Source of the DNA: Tenggerimyces sp963762635
GTDB lineage: Bacteria > Actinomycetota > Actinomycetes > Propionibacteriales > Actinopolymorphaceae
Assembly (NCBI GenBank): GCA_963762635.1
Contig: CAVXLQ010000013.1
Coordinates: forward strand, 124,001-188,000
DNA: 64,000 bases
Direction: 5' to 3'
Of this stretch, positions 8,418 to 16,705 are shown one piece after another. The notes below the pieces were generated by a model, which saw nothing but the letters and a program-made list of their open reading frames with translations, made no database searches and was not told the origin of the DNA. Both the position numbers and the translations under genes were made by a program. How positions within the stretch are numbered: the first letter of the stretch is position 1; every line of letters starts with the position of its first letter.

Positions 8418-9035
8418 ATGGCAACTCAAAGTCTTCGCGAACGCAAGAAGCGCCAGACGCGCGAGCTGATCGCCAGCACCGCGTTCAGGTTGTTCGCCGA
8501 GCATGGTTTCGACCAGGTCACCGTCGCCGCGATCGCGCGCGAAGCGGACGTGTCGACCGCGACCGTGTTCAACTACTTCCCCACGAAGGAAGACTTGGTC
8601 TACTCCGGCTTCGAGGAGTTCCAGCGCGAGCTGATCCTCGCCGTCAGAGACCGCCGAGAAGGCACGACGATGATCGACGCCTTCCGCGAGTTCGTCCTCC
8701 AACCGTCCGGCCTCCTCGGCAAGCGCACCAAGGAAGAGAACGACGGGCTCGAAGCCTCCGCGCGCATCATCCACGGCAGCAGCGCGTTGCTCGCCAGAGA
8801 GCGCGAGGTCTACGACGACTTCACCCGCGCGCTCGCCGAAGTGATCCGCAAAGAGACCAACGCCAAGCCAGACGACGCGACACCCTGGGTCGTTGCCAAC
8901 GCGTTGCTCGGCGTTCACCGAGCCCTCGTCGAGTACGTGAGAAGACAAGCCCTCGAACGCGGCGTCACCAGGCTGCTCCCCACCAAACTCAGAACCCAAG
9001 CCGAAGAAGCCTTCCAGGCCATCAAGGACCTCTGA
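8418..9035 (+). CDS. TetR-family transcriptional regulator
   Basis: This 205-residue protein has an N-terminal TetR helix-turn-helix (about residues 10-57, including VTVAAIAREADVSTATVFNY) and a variable all-helical ligand domain. It is divergent from the LLM oxidoreductase and almost certainly represses itself and that gene through the palindrome between them. No ribosome-binding site precedes the ATG, consistent with a leaderless mRNA. The ligand is unknown. Confidence 0.92.
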   Translation: MATQSLRERKKRQTRELIASTAFRLFAEHGFDQVTVAAIAREADVSTATVFNYFPTKEDLVYSGFEEFQRELILAVRDRREGTTMIDAFREFVLQPSGLLGKRTKEENDGLEASARIIHGSSALLAREREVYDDFTRALAEVIRKETNAKPDDATPWVVANALLGVHRALVEYVRRQALERGVTRLLPTKLRTQAEEAFQAIKDL

Positions 9036-9142
9036 CCACTTCCGGCCCTCCCTACCCCGTTCTCGAACCCCGCCCACACCAACCCCGTGGGTGAGGGGTG
9101 GAGCGCTGGGGCGCCAAAACTCGTGTGCCTTTGGGGAGGACC

Positions 9143-10750
9143 ATGACCGAGTCCGCAGCTACGCCGGAGAACCTGAGCCGGCGTCGCTTTCTCACCAAGG
9201 TCGGCATGACGGGCGGCGCCGCCGCCCTGTACGGCTCGCTCGAGGCGCTGGGCCTCGTCGCCTCACCCGCGAACGCCGAGACCGTGCAATACGTGCCGCC
9301 CACCACCACCGACCTCGCCGCCGCCGGACGGCGCAAGAAGGTCGCCATCCTCGGAGCCGGCACCGCCGGCCTCACGATCGCGTACGAGCTGGGCAAGGCC
9401 GGCTACGACTGCCACCTCATCGAAGCGCGCGGCCGTCCCGGCGGTCGCGCGTGGACCGTACGTGGCGGCGACAAACACACCGACACCGACGGTGTGACCC
9501 AGACGGCCCAGTACGACAAGGGCCACTACTTCAACGCGGGACCGTCCCGCATCCCGAGCCACCACGTGACCCTCGACTACTGCCGCGAGCTGGGCGTCGC
9601 GGTCGAGCCGATGATCAACGCGAACGCGCAGGGCTTCTACTACAACGAGAACACCCCGACCACCGACTTCGGCCCGCTCGGCAGCACCAGGATCACGCAC
9701 CGCCAAGCCAAGGCGGACGCGTACGGGTACGTCGCCGAGATCCTCGCCACCGTTGCCAACCAGGGCGCGCTGAACGACCTCATGAGCGCGACCGACATCG
9801 AGCGTCTCGTCGCGTTCGCGAACAACTTCGGCGGGCTGACCGGCGGCAAGTACCTCGGCAACAACCGCCGCGGCTACTCCACGCCGCCGGGCGCGGGCGA
9901 CCAGCCGGGCACCGTCGCGGGGCCACCGCCGTCGATGTCCGCGGTCCTGCAGAACCAGCTCGGCGACAGGTTCGCGTTCGAGTTCGGCTTCGACCAGGCG
10001 ATGATGATGTGGCAGCCGGTCGGCGGCATGGACCGGATCAGCGCCACACTGGCCGATGCCGTCGGCAACCACCGGATCACGTACAACGCCGAGGTCACCG
10101 AGTTCACCAACACCACCAACGGCGTCCGCGTCGCGTACAAACGCAACGGGAAGCTCCAGCGACTCGACGCCGACTACGCGGTCGTCACGATTCCGCCGAT
10201 GGTGTTGAAGACCATCCCTTCGAACCTGTCGACCGCGACGAAGGAAGCGCTCACCGTGCCCGTCGGCGCGAACACCGGCCGCATGGGCATCCAGTTCAAG
10301 CGCCGCTTCTGGGAGCAGGACTTCAAGATCTTCGGCGGCGTCACGCACACCAACCTGGACGTGTCCGGCATCTACTACCCGTCGTACGGCTATATGGGAC
10401 GCAAGGGCGTGGTCGTGGGCTACTACTCCGGCGCGTACACGACGCTGTCCGTCGCCGACCGGGTCACACGGGCGCTCGAGCAGGGCGTGAAGATCCACGG
10501 CGAGGTCTACCGGAACGAGTACCAGAACTCGTTCTCGGTCGCGTGGCCGAAAGTTCCGTACAGCCTCGGCGGCTGGGTCCAGTGGCCCGGCGGACGTGGC
10601 GCGGCCTACCTGCACCTGCTGCAGCCGGACGGCAACATCTACTTCGCCGGCGACCACCTGTCCTACTACACGGCCTGGCAGAACGGCGCGTTCCTCTCGG
10701 CGCGCAAGGTCGTGATGGACCTGCACCAACGGGTGACCGCGACGAACTGA
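9143..10750 (+). CDS. Tat-exported flavin amine oxidase (L-amino-acid oxidase type)
   Basis: This 535-residue protein starts with a twin-arginine signal (LSRRRFLTKVGM at residues 11-22, then a hydrophobic stretch ending near SPANA). A dinucleotide-binding motif VAILGAGTAGLTIAYE follows near 69-84, and the family's RPGGRAWT sequence near 100. The C-terminal YFAGDHLSYYTAWQNGA segment completes FAD binding. Members oxidise amines or L-amino acids to imines with release of H2O2, here outside the cell after folding with FAD in the cytoplasm. I chose the ATG at 9143 because GGGGAGG stands 4 nt before it. It is monocistronic by spacing. Confidence 0.9.
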   Translation: MTESAATPENLSRRRFLTKVGMTGGAAALYGSLEALGLVASPANAETVQYVPPTTTDLAAAGRRKKVAILGAGTAGLTIAYELGKAGYDCHLIEARGRPGGRAWTVRGGDKHTDTDGVTQTAQYDKGHYFNAGPSRIPSHHVTLDYCRELGVAVEPMINANAQGFYYNENTPTTDFGPLGSTRITHRQAKADAYGYVAEILATVANQGALNDLMSATDIERLVAFANNFGGLTGGKYLGNNRRGYSTPPGAGDQPGTVAGPPPSMSAVLQNQLGDRFAFEFGFDQAMMMWQPVGGMDRISATLADAVGNHRITYNAEVTEFTNTTNGVRVAYKRNGKLQRLDADYAVVTIPPMVLKTIPSNLSTATKEALTVPVGANTGRMGIQFKRRFWEQDFKIFGGVTHTNLDVSGIYYPSYGYMGRKGVVVGYYSGAYTTLSVADRVTRALEQGVKIHGEVYRNEYQNSFSVAWPKVPYSLGGWVQWPGGRGAAYLHLLQPDGNIYFAGDHLSYYTAWQNGAFLSARKVVMDLHQRVTATN

Positions 10751-10796
10751 CCTCTGTCGGCCATGTGCCCTCTTGCCGAACCACTTAGGGTGGAAT

Positions 10797-10809
10797 GGAA
10801 AGCGTTTCC
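10797..10809. promoter_or_regulatory. LacI-like palindrome before the acetyltransferase fusion
   Basis: GGAAAGCGTTTCC has perfect 5-bp arms around GCG, 15 nt upstream of the ATG at 10825. TAGGGT at 10786-10791 is a possible -10 just upstream. The shape resembles LacI-family operators; no regulator gene lies next to it. Confidence 0.4.
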
Positions 10810-10824
10810 CGGCGAGAGGGCATC

Positions 10825-12450
10825 ATGGCGGACGGCTCAGGTCCCAAACATCACGACGTCGCGCCATGGCACTTCTTCCGCGAAGCCACCGAAGAGGACC
10901 GCGCCGCGCAGCTCGCCTGGCAGGCCGAGCTCGCCGAACGAGGCGACATCGAGCTCGCCCAGGACGTCTTCGTCTCACCCCACGCCGACATCTACCCGAA
11001 GCGCCTCCGCATCGGCGCGAGCAGCTACATCGCCGCGCACGCGTACGTGATGGAGGACGTGACCCTCGGCGAGCGCTGCACCCTGAACCCGTACGCGATC
11101 GCACGCGGGCTCGTCGTGATGGGCGACGACGTCCGCGTCGGCGCGCACGCGTCGCTGCTCGGCTTCAACCATGGCATCGCGCCCGACCGTCGCGTCGACC
11201 AGCAGCCGACGGTCACCAAGGGCATCACGATCGGCGACGACGTGTGGATCGGTTCGAACGCGGTCGTCGTCGACGGCGTCACGATCGGCTCGCATGCCGT
11301 GATCGGAGCCGGTGCCGTGGTGACGAAGGATGTACCGGAGTGGGCGGTGATGGGCGGCAATCCCGCTCGCTTGATCCGCGACCGCCGCGCCTCGCGCAGT
11401 GGGTCGGTGCCGGGACTGCGCGACCGGCTGACGGCGTTCGCCGACGTCTCGCGCTCGCAGGCCGCGGACGTCCTGGACCGCTACTGGCACGACGAGGAGG
11501 GCCACTACGTCGACCGTCCCGGCGCGACGCAGACCGTACGCGCGTGGTGCGACGCGGTCGAGATCGCCGACCTGCTGCTCGGCGACGCACCGCCGCATCG
11601 GTCCGGCGCGGAGATCACGGCGCACCTGCGTTCGTTGCAGGATCCGAAGAGCGGGCTCGTTCCGGAGTACGGCGACGAGGCGCAACCCAGCCTTGACAAC
11701 GGCACCGCGCTGTACCACATCCTCTGTGTGGGTTACGCATTGCAGATCCTGGGCTCCCGCTTCCCGGAGCCGATCCATGCCGTCGCGGGTCTCGAGCCGG
11801 AGGAGCTGATCGCCCGGCTGAACGCGCTGCCCTGGACGACGCGAGCCTGGGGCGCGGGTGCGTGGATCGACGCGTTCGGAACGGGTTTGCACCGCAACCG
11901 CGACGACTTCGCGGTCGGCGGTGCGGCCGAGACGCTGTTCGGTTGGCTGGCGACGCGGGCCTCGCCCTGGCACGGGATGTGGGGAACGCCGGATCCGAAG
12001 GCTGAGTGGCTGCAGGTCGTGAACGGGTTCTACCGGCTGACCCGCGGCACGTTCGCGCAGTTCGGGCTGCCGGTGCCGTACCCCGAGCGCGCCATCGACA
12101 CCTCGCTCGCGCACGCCGCGTCGCCGGGGTATGTGGTGACCGCGTGCAACGTGCTCGACGTGATCCATCCGCTGTGGCTGTGCGCGAAGCAGACCTCGCA
12201 TCGCCGGCGCGAGGGCGAGGAGTGGGCACGTTCCCAGCTCGACGCCGCCTTGTCCCGGTGGCAGGACGGGGCAGGCTTCGCGTTCGCGCCGACCCGCGGA
12301 ACGGACGCGCAGCTGACACCCGGCCTGCAGGGTACGGAGATGTGGCTCGCCATCATCTGGCTGCTGGCCGACTACCTCGGCGAGTCCGAGGCCCTCGGCT
12401 ACCGCCCGCGCGGCGTGCACCGACCCGAACCGGCCTCCACCTGGCCCTAA
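10825..12450 (+). CDS. Hexapeptide acetyltransferase fused to an alpha/alpha-toroid-like domain
   Basis: The first 195 or so residues of this 541-residue protein are a left-handed beta-helix acyltransferase: isoleucine-patch repeats such as ITIGDDVWIGSNAVVVDGV and AVIGAGAVVTKDVPEWAVMGG end with the usual NPARLIRDR. The remaining ~340 residues carry repeated helical units with Trp/His-rich turns (LPWTTRAWGAGAWIDAFG, SPWHGMWGTPDPKAEWLQV). They look like an all-helical toroid of the prenyltransferase or glycosidase kind, although I recognise no catalytic motif. A sugar O-acetyltransferase role for the front half follows from family; the back half is unassigned. The start at 10825 has GAGAGGG upstream. 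The nucleotidyltransferase follows after 10 nt. Confidence 0.8.
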   Translation: MADGSGPKHHDVAPWHFFREATEEDRAAQLAWQAELAERGDIELAQDVFVSPHADIYPKRLRIGASSYIAAHAYVMEDVTLGERCTLNPYAIARGLVVMGDDVRVGAHASLLGFNHGIAPDRRVDQQPTVTKGITIGDDVWIGSNAVVVDGVTIGSHAVIGAGAVVTKDVPEWAVMGGNPARLIRDRRASRSGSVPGLRDRLTAFADVSRSQAADVLDRYWHDEEGHYVDRPGATQTVRAWCDAVEIADLLLGDAPPHRSGAEITAHLRSLQDPKSGLVPEYGDEAQPSLDNGTALYHILCVGYALQILGSRFPEPIHAVAGLEPEELIARLNALPWTTRAWGAGAWIDAFGTGLHRNRDDFAVGGAAETLFGWLATRASPWHGMWGTPDPKAEWLQVVNGFYRLTRGTFAQFGLPVPYPERAIDTSLAHAASPGYVVTACNVLDVIHPLWLCAKQTSHRRREGEEWARSQLDAALSRWQDGAGFAFAPTRGTDAQLTPGLQGTEMWLAIIWLLADYLGESEALGYRPRGVHRPEPASTWP

Positions 12451-12460
12451 ACTGCGGCGC

Positions 12461-13240
12461 GTGGATGACGCATCGCTTGCCGCCTTGGCGGAACGGCTCG
12501 CTGCCGTCGACGGGGTCGTCGCGGTGGCGCTCGGCGGCAGTCGGGCGCGGGGGACGCATCGGCCGGACTCCGACTACGACCTCGGCCTGTACTACCGCGG
12601 CGAGCCCGACCTGTCGGCTTTGCGTGCTCTGGCAGGCGAAACGGAGCTGACCGAGCTGGGCGGTTGGGGTCCGTGGGTGAACGGCGGCGGCTGGCTCACC
12701 ATCGACGGCGTACGAGTCGACTGGCTCTACCGCGACCTCGACCGCGTCCGCCGGATCTGGGCCGACTGTCAGGAGGGCCGGTTCGAGATCGGCCACCAGA
12801 CGGGGCATCCGCTCGGCTTCTACTCTCACGCGTACGTCGGCGAGGTCGCGCTCAGCAAGGTGCTCGCGGACCCTTCTGGCGAGCTCGCGGCGCTGCGGGA
12901 CGAGATGCAGACCTACCCGCCCGCGCTGGCCTCGGCGCTCGCGAACGGGCTGTGGGAGGCGGGCTTCCTCCTCGAGAACGCCCCCAAGGGCAACGACCCC
13001 ACGTACGTCGCCGGCTGCCTCTTCCGCGCGGTCGGCGCGATCTGTCACGCGATGCACGGGCGGGACGGTCGCTGGGTGATCAACGAGAAGGGCATGGTCG
13101 CGTCCGCGGCCGCCCTGCCGAGCGCGCCGGACGACTTCGCCGAGCAGGCACACGGCGTCCTCGGCGCGATCGGGACGACGCCGACCGAGCTCGCGGCCAC
13201 GATCGCCCGTGCCAGGACGTTGCTCGACCGAGCCAGCTAG
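12461..13240 (+). CDS. Nucleotidyltransferase-domain protein
   Basis: The N-terminus of this 259-residue protein is a minimal polymerase-beta-type nucleotidyltransferase: GGSRARG at 25-31 followed by DSDYDLG at 36-42, with the two metal-binding aspartates. A helical C-terminal half (about 110-259) resembles the substrate or HEPN-like domain of aminoglycoside and related nucleotidyltransferases. It begins with GTG 10 nt after the acetyltransferase fusion and may be translated from the same mRNA. The acceptor molecule is unknown. Confidence 0.82.
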   Translation: MDDASLAALAERLAAVDGVVAVALGGSRARGTHRPDSDYDLGLYYRGEPDLSALRALAGETELTELGGWGPWVNGGGWLTIDGVRVDWLYRDLDRVRRIWADCQEGRFEIGHQTGHPLGFYSHAYVGEVALSKVLADPSGELAALRDEMQTYPPALASALANGLWEAGFLLENAPKGNDPTYVAGCLFRAVGAICHAMHGRDGRWVINEKGMVASAAALPSAPDDFAEQAHGVLGAIGTTPTELAATIARARTLLDRAS

Positions 13241-14100
13241 CCGGGCAGCAACGCGCTGAGCAGCTCCGGGCGCCAGCGGTCGGTGACCAGGTCGTAGGCA
13301 CCGAAGTCGGTGCCGAAGTCCCACGATGCCCACCCCATGCCGTGGGAGTCCGCGAGCGCCCGAACGTGGGCGATCCAGCGCGCCCGGGTGGCGAGGTCGA
13401 CGGTGTCCAGCACCCCGAACTCGCCCAGAAACAAGGGACGGCCAAAGGCGGCGGCCCGTGCGAAGTCGGCGCTGACCTCCGCGTAGTCGTCGTCGGATCC
13501 CCACGATCTCGCGGGCGTGACCAGCTCGGCGGGGAGCCACGTCGCGCCCTGATGGGTGAACTGGAACGGCGAGTAGTAGTGGACCGTGACCGCGAGGTTG
13601 TCGTCGTCCGGCACCTCCAGCAGGGGCAGCGCCTCGAACGTGTTCCAGAGCATCGGTCCGACCAGCACCAGCCGGTCCGGGTTGCTGGAACGAGCGACAG
13701 CCAGCGCCTCCGCCAGCAGCGAGTTCCACTGTGAGGCGGTCATCGGCTCGTGCGGCTCGTTCAGCAGCTCCAACGCCAGCCGAGGACCAAACCCAGCGAA
13801 ATGGTCGGCCAGAACACCCCACAGCGCAAGGAAGTCAGAGCGATGATGGGCGAGGTCCGCGGACAGCTCGTCGTAGTGGTGCACGGTGACGATCACGTCC
13901 AGTCCACGCCGCAGCGCGCCCATTACGACCTCGTCGACCCGCGCGAACTCCGGCCGGCGCGGCGACCATCGCACCGGCAGCCGAACGAGAGTGAAACCGG
14001 CCTCGACCACCACGTCGAGGTGATGGTCGAGAATCCAGTCCCGCCCGCCGTCGAGTGCGCCGCCGAAGTTGATCCCGCGCCAGGCCGAGAGGTTGCGCAC
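13237..14100 (-). CDS. Glycoside hydrolase family 5 (cellulase-like) enzyme
   Basis: This 287-residue TIM-barrel enzyme has the clan-A signature ELLNEPHE with the acid/base Glu115 and FLGEFGV with the nucleophile Glu227. HYYSPFQFTHQGATW at 174-188 supplies the usual aromatic and histidine subsite residues. There is no signal peptide, so it is presumably cytoplasmic and acts on short oligosaccharides. The open frame continues far upstream, but that part is antisense-like junk overlapping the enolase gene. I place the start at the GTG at 14100, 4 nt after the stop of the upstream ManD-like gene. Its 3' end overlaps the convergent nucleotidyltransferase by 4 nt. Confidence 0.87.
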   Translation of the reverse strand: MRNLSAWRGINFGGALDGGRDWILDHHLDVVVEAGFTLVRLPVRWSPRRPEFARVDEVVMGALRRGLDVIVTVHHYDELSADLAHHRSDFLALWGVLADHFAGFGPRLALELLNEPHEPMTASQWNSLLAEALAVARSSNPDRLVLVGPMLWNTFEALPLLEVPDDDNLAVTVHYYSPFQFTHQGATWLPAELVTPARSWGSDDDYAEVSADFARAAAFGRPLFLGEFGVLDTVDLATRARWIAHVRALADSHGMGWASWDFGTDFGAYDLVTDRWRPELLSALLPG

Positions 14101-14104
14101 TGCG

Positions 14105-15345
14105 CTAGGGCTTGACGACCGTACCGTCGCGGCGCCGGATCTCCGGCCACGCGCCGTTGTACGGGTGCTCCGGGAACGGGTACTTCGCGGCCAACGACTC
14201 GTCGATGTCGATGCCGAAGCCTGGTTGCTCGTTCGACCACATCGCGCCGTCGCGGATCTCCGGGCAGCCCGGGAAGACCTCCTGCGTCCGCTCGCCGAAC
14301 AGGTGGGCCTCCTGGATGCCGAAGTTCGGCACCGACAGGTCGAGCTGCAGCTTCGCCGCGTGCCCGACCGGCGAGGTGTCGCCCGGGCCGTGCCACGCCG
14401 TCCGTACACCGAAGAACTCGCACAGCGCCGCCAGCTTCCGCGCCGGCGTGAGGCCGCCGATGTCGGAGAGGTGTACGCGGATGAAGTCGATCAGCCGATC
14501 GCGGATCAGCGGCACGTACTCGTGGACGTTGACGTACAGCTCGCCCATCGCGATCGGCACCGCCGTCTGCTGCCGCAGCATCCGGAAGTAGTCGTTGTCC
14601 TCCGGCGCGAACATGTCCTCGAGGAAGAACAGCTGGTACTGCTCGAGCTCCTTCGCCAACTGGATCGCCATGATCGGTGGCACCCGCTCGTGGACGTCGT
14701 GCAGCAGCTCGACCTCGTCGCCGAGCGCGTTGCGCAGGTGCTCGAACAGCCGCGGCACGAGCAGGCAGTAGGGCCGCGGCTCCCACGCCTTGTCCTCGAC
14801 CTTCAGCCGCGCCGAGTCCGACGGTTTCGGCTTGGTGGTCGGCACGCTCTGGGAGGAGCCGACGCCGTACGTCGAGTAGCCGGTGACCTCGATCTGGCGC
14901 GGACGTGGCGGAAGCCCTGCTCCATGTACGCGCGCGCGTTGTCCTCGACCTCACGAACGTCGGCGCCGTTCGCGTGCACGTACACGTCCGCCGCCCGCCG
15001 CGACTTGCCGCCGAACAGCTGGTAGACGGGCACGCCGGCCCGCTTGCCCTTGATGTCCCACAGCGCCTCGTCGACGCCGCCCATCGCGTTGTTGAGGACC
15101 GGTCCGCTCCGCCAGTACGACGACACGAACGAGGCCTGCCAGATGTCCTCGATCGCGGCCGGGTCACGGCCGACCAGGAACGGCTTGAGGTACTCCTCGA
15201 TCGCGGTCACCACGGCCAACGGGCGCTGGGTGAACGTCGCGCAACCCAGCCCGTACAGGCCCGGCTCGTCCGTCTCGACCTTGACGATGACGAGCCGGAT
15301 CCCGTCCGGTGCCGTACAGATCGCCTTGACGTTGGTGATCTTCAA
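14105..15345 (-). pseudogene. Mannonate dehydratase-like enolase (ManD/RspA family), frameshifted
   Basis: Two overlapping frames together make one ManD/RspA-type enolase-superfamily protein. The front frame (15345 to about 14896) starts MKITNVKAICTAPDGIRLVI and runs to MEQGFRHVRA; the back frame resumes with QIEVTGYSTYGVGSSQSVP and carries the metal ligands in LLHDVHER, FLEDMFAPE and AMGELY. One missing C in a GCC-CAG context near 14895-14897 explains the shift. Restoring it gives about 413 residues, the normal family length. Members dehydrate D-mannonate or D-gluconate, or have other acid-sugar activities. It sits between a band-7-like lipoprotein gene (13 nt upstream) and GH5 (4 nt downstream). 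It is either a recent pseudogene or a one-base sequencing error. Confidence 0.9.
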
Positions 15346-15358
15346 GTGCGAGCACTCC

Positions 15359-16252
15359 CTACTTGGGTGCAGGTGGGTTCACGTTGATGCCACTGCCAGC
15401 GGGGACGGGGACAACGCTGACCTTGCCGTCCTGGATCGCCTTGTACAGAACGTACGCCTCCGGCCCAAGCACCTTCACCAGCTCGCGGATCGACTCGAGC
15501 TCGGTCCGAACCGTCTCGTTCTTCTGCTTCTGCGCGTTGTTCTGCGCCACCGCTTCCTGCTCGGCGGTGAGCGCGGCGCGGATGTTCTCCGGCGGAACGG
15601 GCGACTGCAGCGTCAACACCGCGTTGCCGCACGGACCTGTACCGGCGAAGCCGGGCTGGCAGAAGTAGTCCGCGCCGGCCTGGTCCTTGATGAAGGTCGA
15701 GGCGAGCGTCACGATCTCGTCCTCCCACTTCTCCTTGACCGCCGGGTCGGAGTAGAGCGCCTTGTAGCCGTACTTCTTCGAGACGGCGTCCATCGCCTTC
15801 TCCAGCGGCTGCTTGAGGTAGATGTTCAGCATGTCGCGCCAGCCGTCGGTCGTCCGGCCCTCTTCCATCCACGCCTGGAACTTGATGCCGATCCGCTCGT
15901 GGAACTGCTGCAGCGTCTTGCAGTCGGTGTTAAGCGCGAACGTCGTGACGCCGGAGACCGACATCGTGACGTTGTCGCTGGTCACGACGCTGATCGCCAC
16001 GGCGTCGAGTCCCTCGTCGCCGCCGAACGCGAACGTCCGTTGGCCGAACGGGTACGTGTAGTGCTCGTCGCCGGGACCGTCCCAGTCGCGGTTGCCTGGG
16101 CCCACGCAGGTGTCGAACGCGGTGTCCGAAAGCGGTCCCGCGTTGTACGTCAGCCCGGTCTCGTCGGGCTGGGTGCTGATGCTCGTACAGCCGGCGAGGG
16201 CGAGCAGACTGACCGCGGCGAGAACCGCGATGCCCCCCGTGCGCTTGTTCAT
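15359..16252 (-). CDS. Band-7/SPFH-like lipoprotein
   Basis: This 297-residue protein has a lipoprotein signal with lipobox LALAGC (Cys22), so it should be anchored outside the membrane. The body looks like an SPFH/prohibitin-type domain: VVTSDNVTMSVSGVTTFAL around residues 88-106, then the helical segment with GWRDMLNIYLKQPLEKAM. A C-terminal helix rich in Gln, Asn and Glu (about 230-265) is typical of the oligomerising tail, and the protein ends in a proline-rich stretch. SPFH proteins normally use a membrane hairpin, so a lipid anchor is unusual. Its start overlaps the small membrane gene by 4 nt. Confidence 0.75.
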   Translation of the reverse strand: MNKRTGGIAVLAAVSLLALAGCTSISTQPDETGLTYNAGPLSDTAFDTCVGPGNRDWDGPGDEHYTYPFGQRTFAFGGDEGLDAVAISVVTSDNVTMSVSGVTTFALNTDCKTLQQFHERIGIKFQAWMEEGRTTDGWRDMLNIYLKQPLEKAMDAVSKKYGYKALYSDPAVKEKWEDEIVTLASTFIKDQAGADYFCQPGFAGTGPCGNAVLTLQSPVPPENIRAALTAEQEAVAQNNAQKQKNETVRTELESIRELVKVLGPEAYVLYKAIQDGKVSVVPVPAGSGINVNPPAPK

Positions 16253-16479
16253 GTGCCCAGCTCCTTCTTCTCATGAATGCGGATCTCGTCGATGATCACG
16301 GTGCTCAGGTTGGGATCGAGCTCGCGCTGGTCCCAGGCGATGTCCTTCACCCTGGCGACCAGCTCCCTCAGGCGAGCCCGCTCCTTCCGCAGGCTGGAGA
16401 CCTGGACCGTGAGGTAGATCGTGAACGCGAGCAAGGCCACGCCTGCACCGAAGCTGACGAGGATCAAGATTGCGCGCAT
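16249..16479 (-). CDS. Small membrane protein with coiled coil
   Basis: This 76-residue protein has one N-terminal membrane helix (residues 3-26), then a charged amphipathic segment SSLRKERARLRELVARVKDI suited to a coiled coil, and a polar tail. It overlaps the lipoprotein start by an ATGA junction, so the two are translationally coupled and probably act together at the membrane. I do not recognise a named family. Confidence 0.75.
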   Translation of the reverse strand: MRAILILVSFGAGVALLAFTIYLTVQVSSLRKERARLRELVARVKDIAWDQRELDPNLSTVIIDEIRIHEKKELGT

Positions 16480-16628
16480 CGGGTCCCCCGGGAGGTGGCG
16501 GTTATCTCATGGATGATTCTGGCAGCATCTCGGTTCCCTCCCGGGGAGGCCAGCTGACTGGCCAGGCAACACGGCCGGCCTGGCAGCGGTCCCGGCGGCC
16601 GAAAGCTGACACCCCACGGTCCGTTCAG

Positions 16629-16653
16629 CGGGTTGTCGCTTGGTCGCAACCCG
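16629..16653. promoter_or_regulatory. Inverted repeat upstream of the PhoD-like gene
   Basis: CGGGTTG (16629-16635) and CAACCCG (16647-16653) form a 7-bp inverted repeat about 50 bp before the phosphatase start, in the divergent region shared with the band-7 operon. It could be an operator; no regulator is adjacent. Confidence 0.25.
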
Positions 16654-16705
16654 GGGCCGCTTCGCTGAGAATCGGCGCGGGGGCCCACTGACGACTCGGG
16701 GAGTC

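Noticed and set aside
14850..14950. Programmed frameshifting in the ManD-like gene
   Set aside because: I see no slippery heptamer with a downstream structure in the right register; a simple missing base explains the data better.
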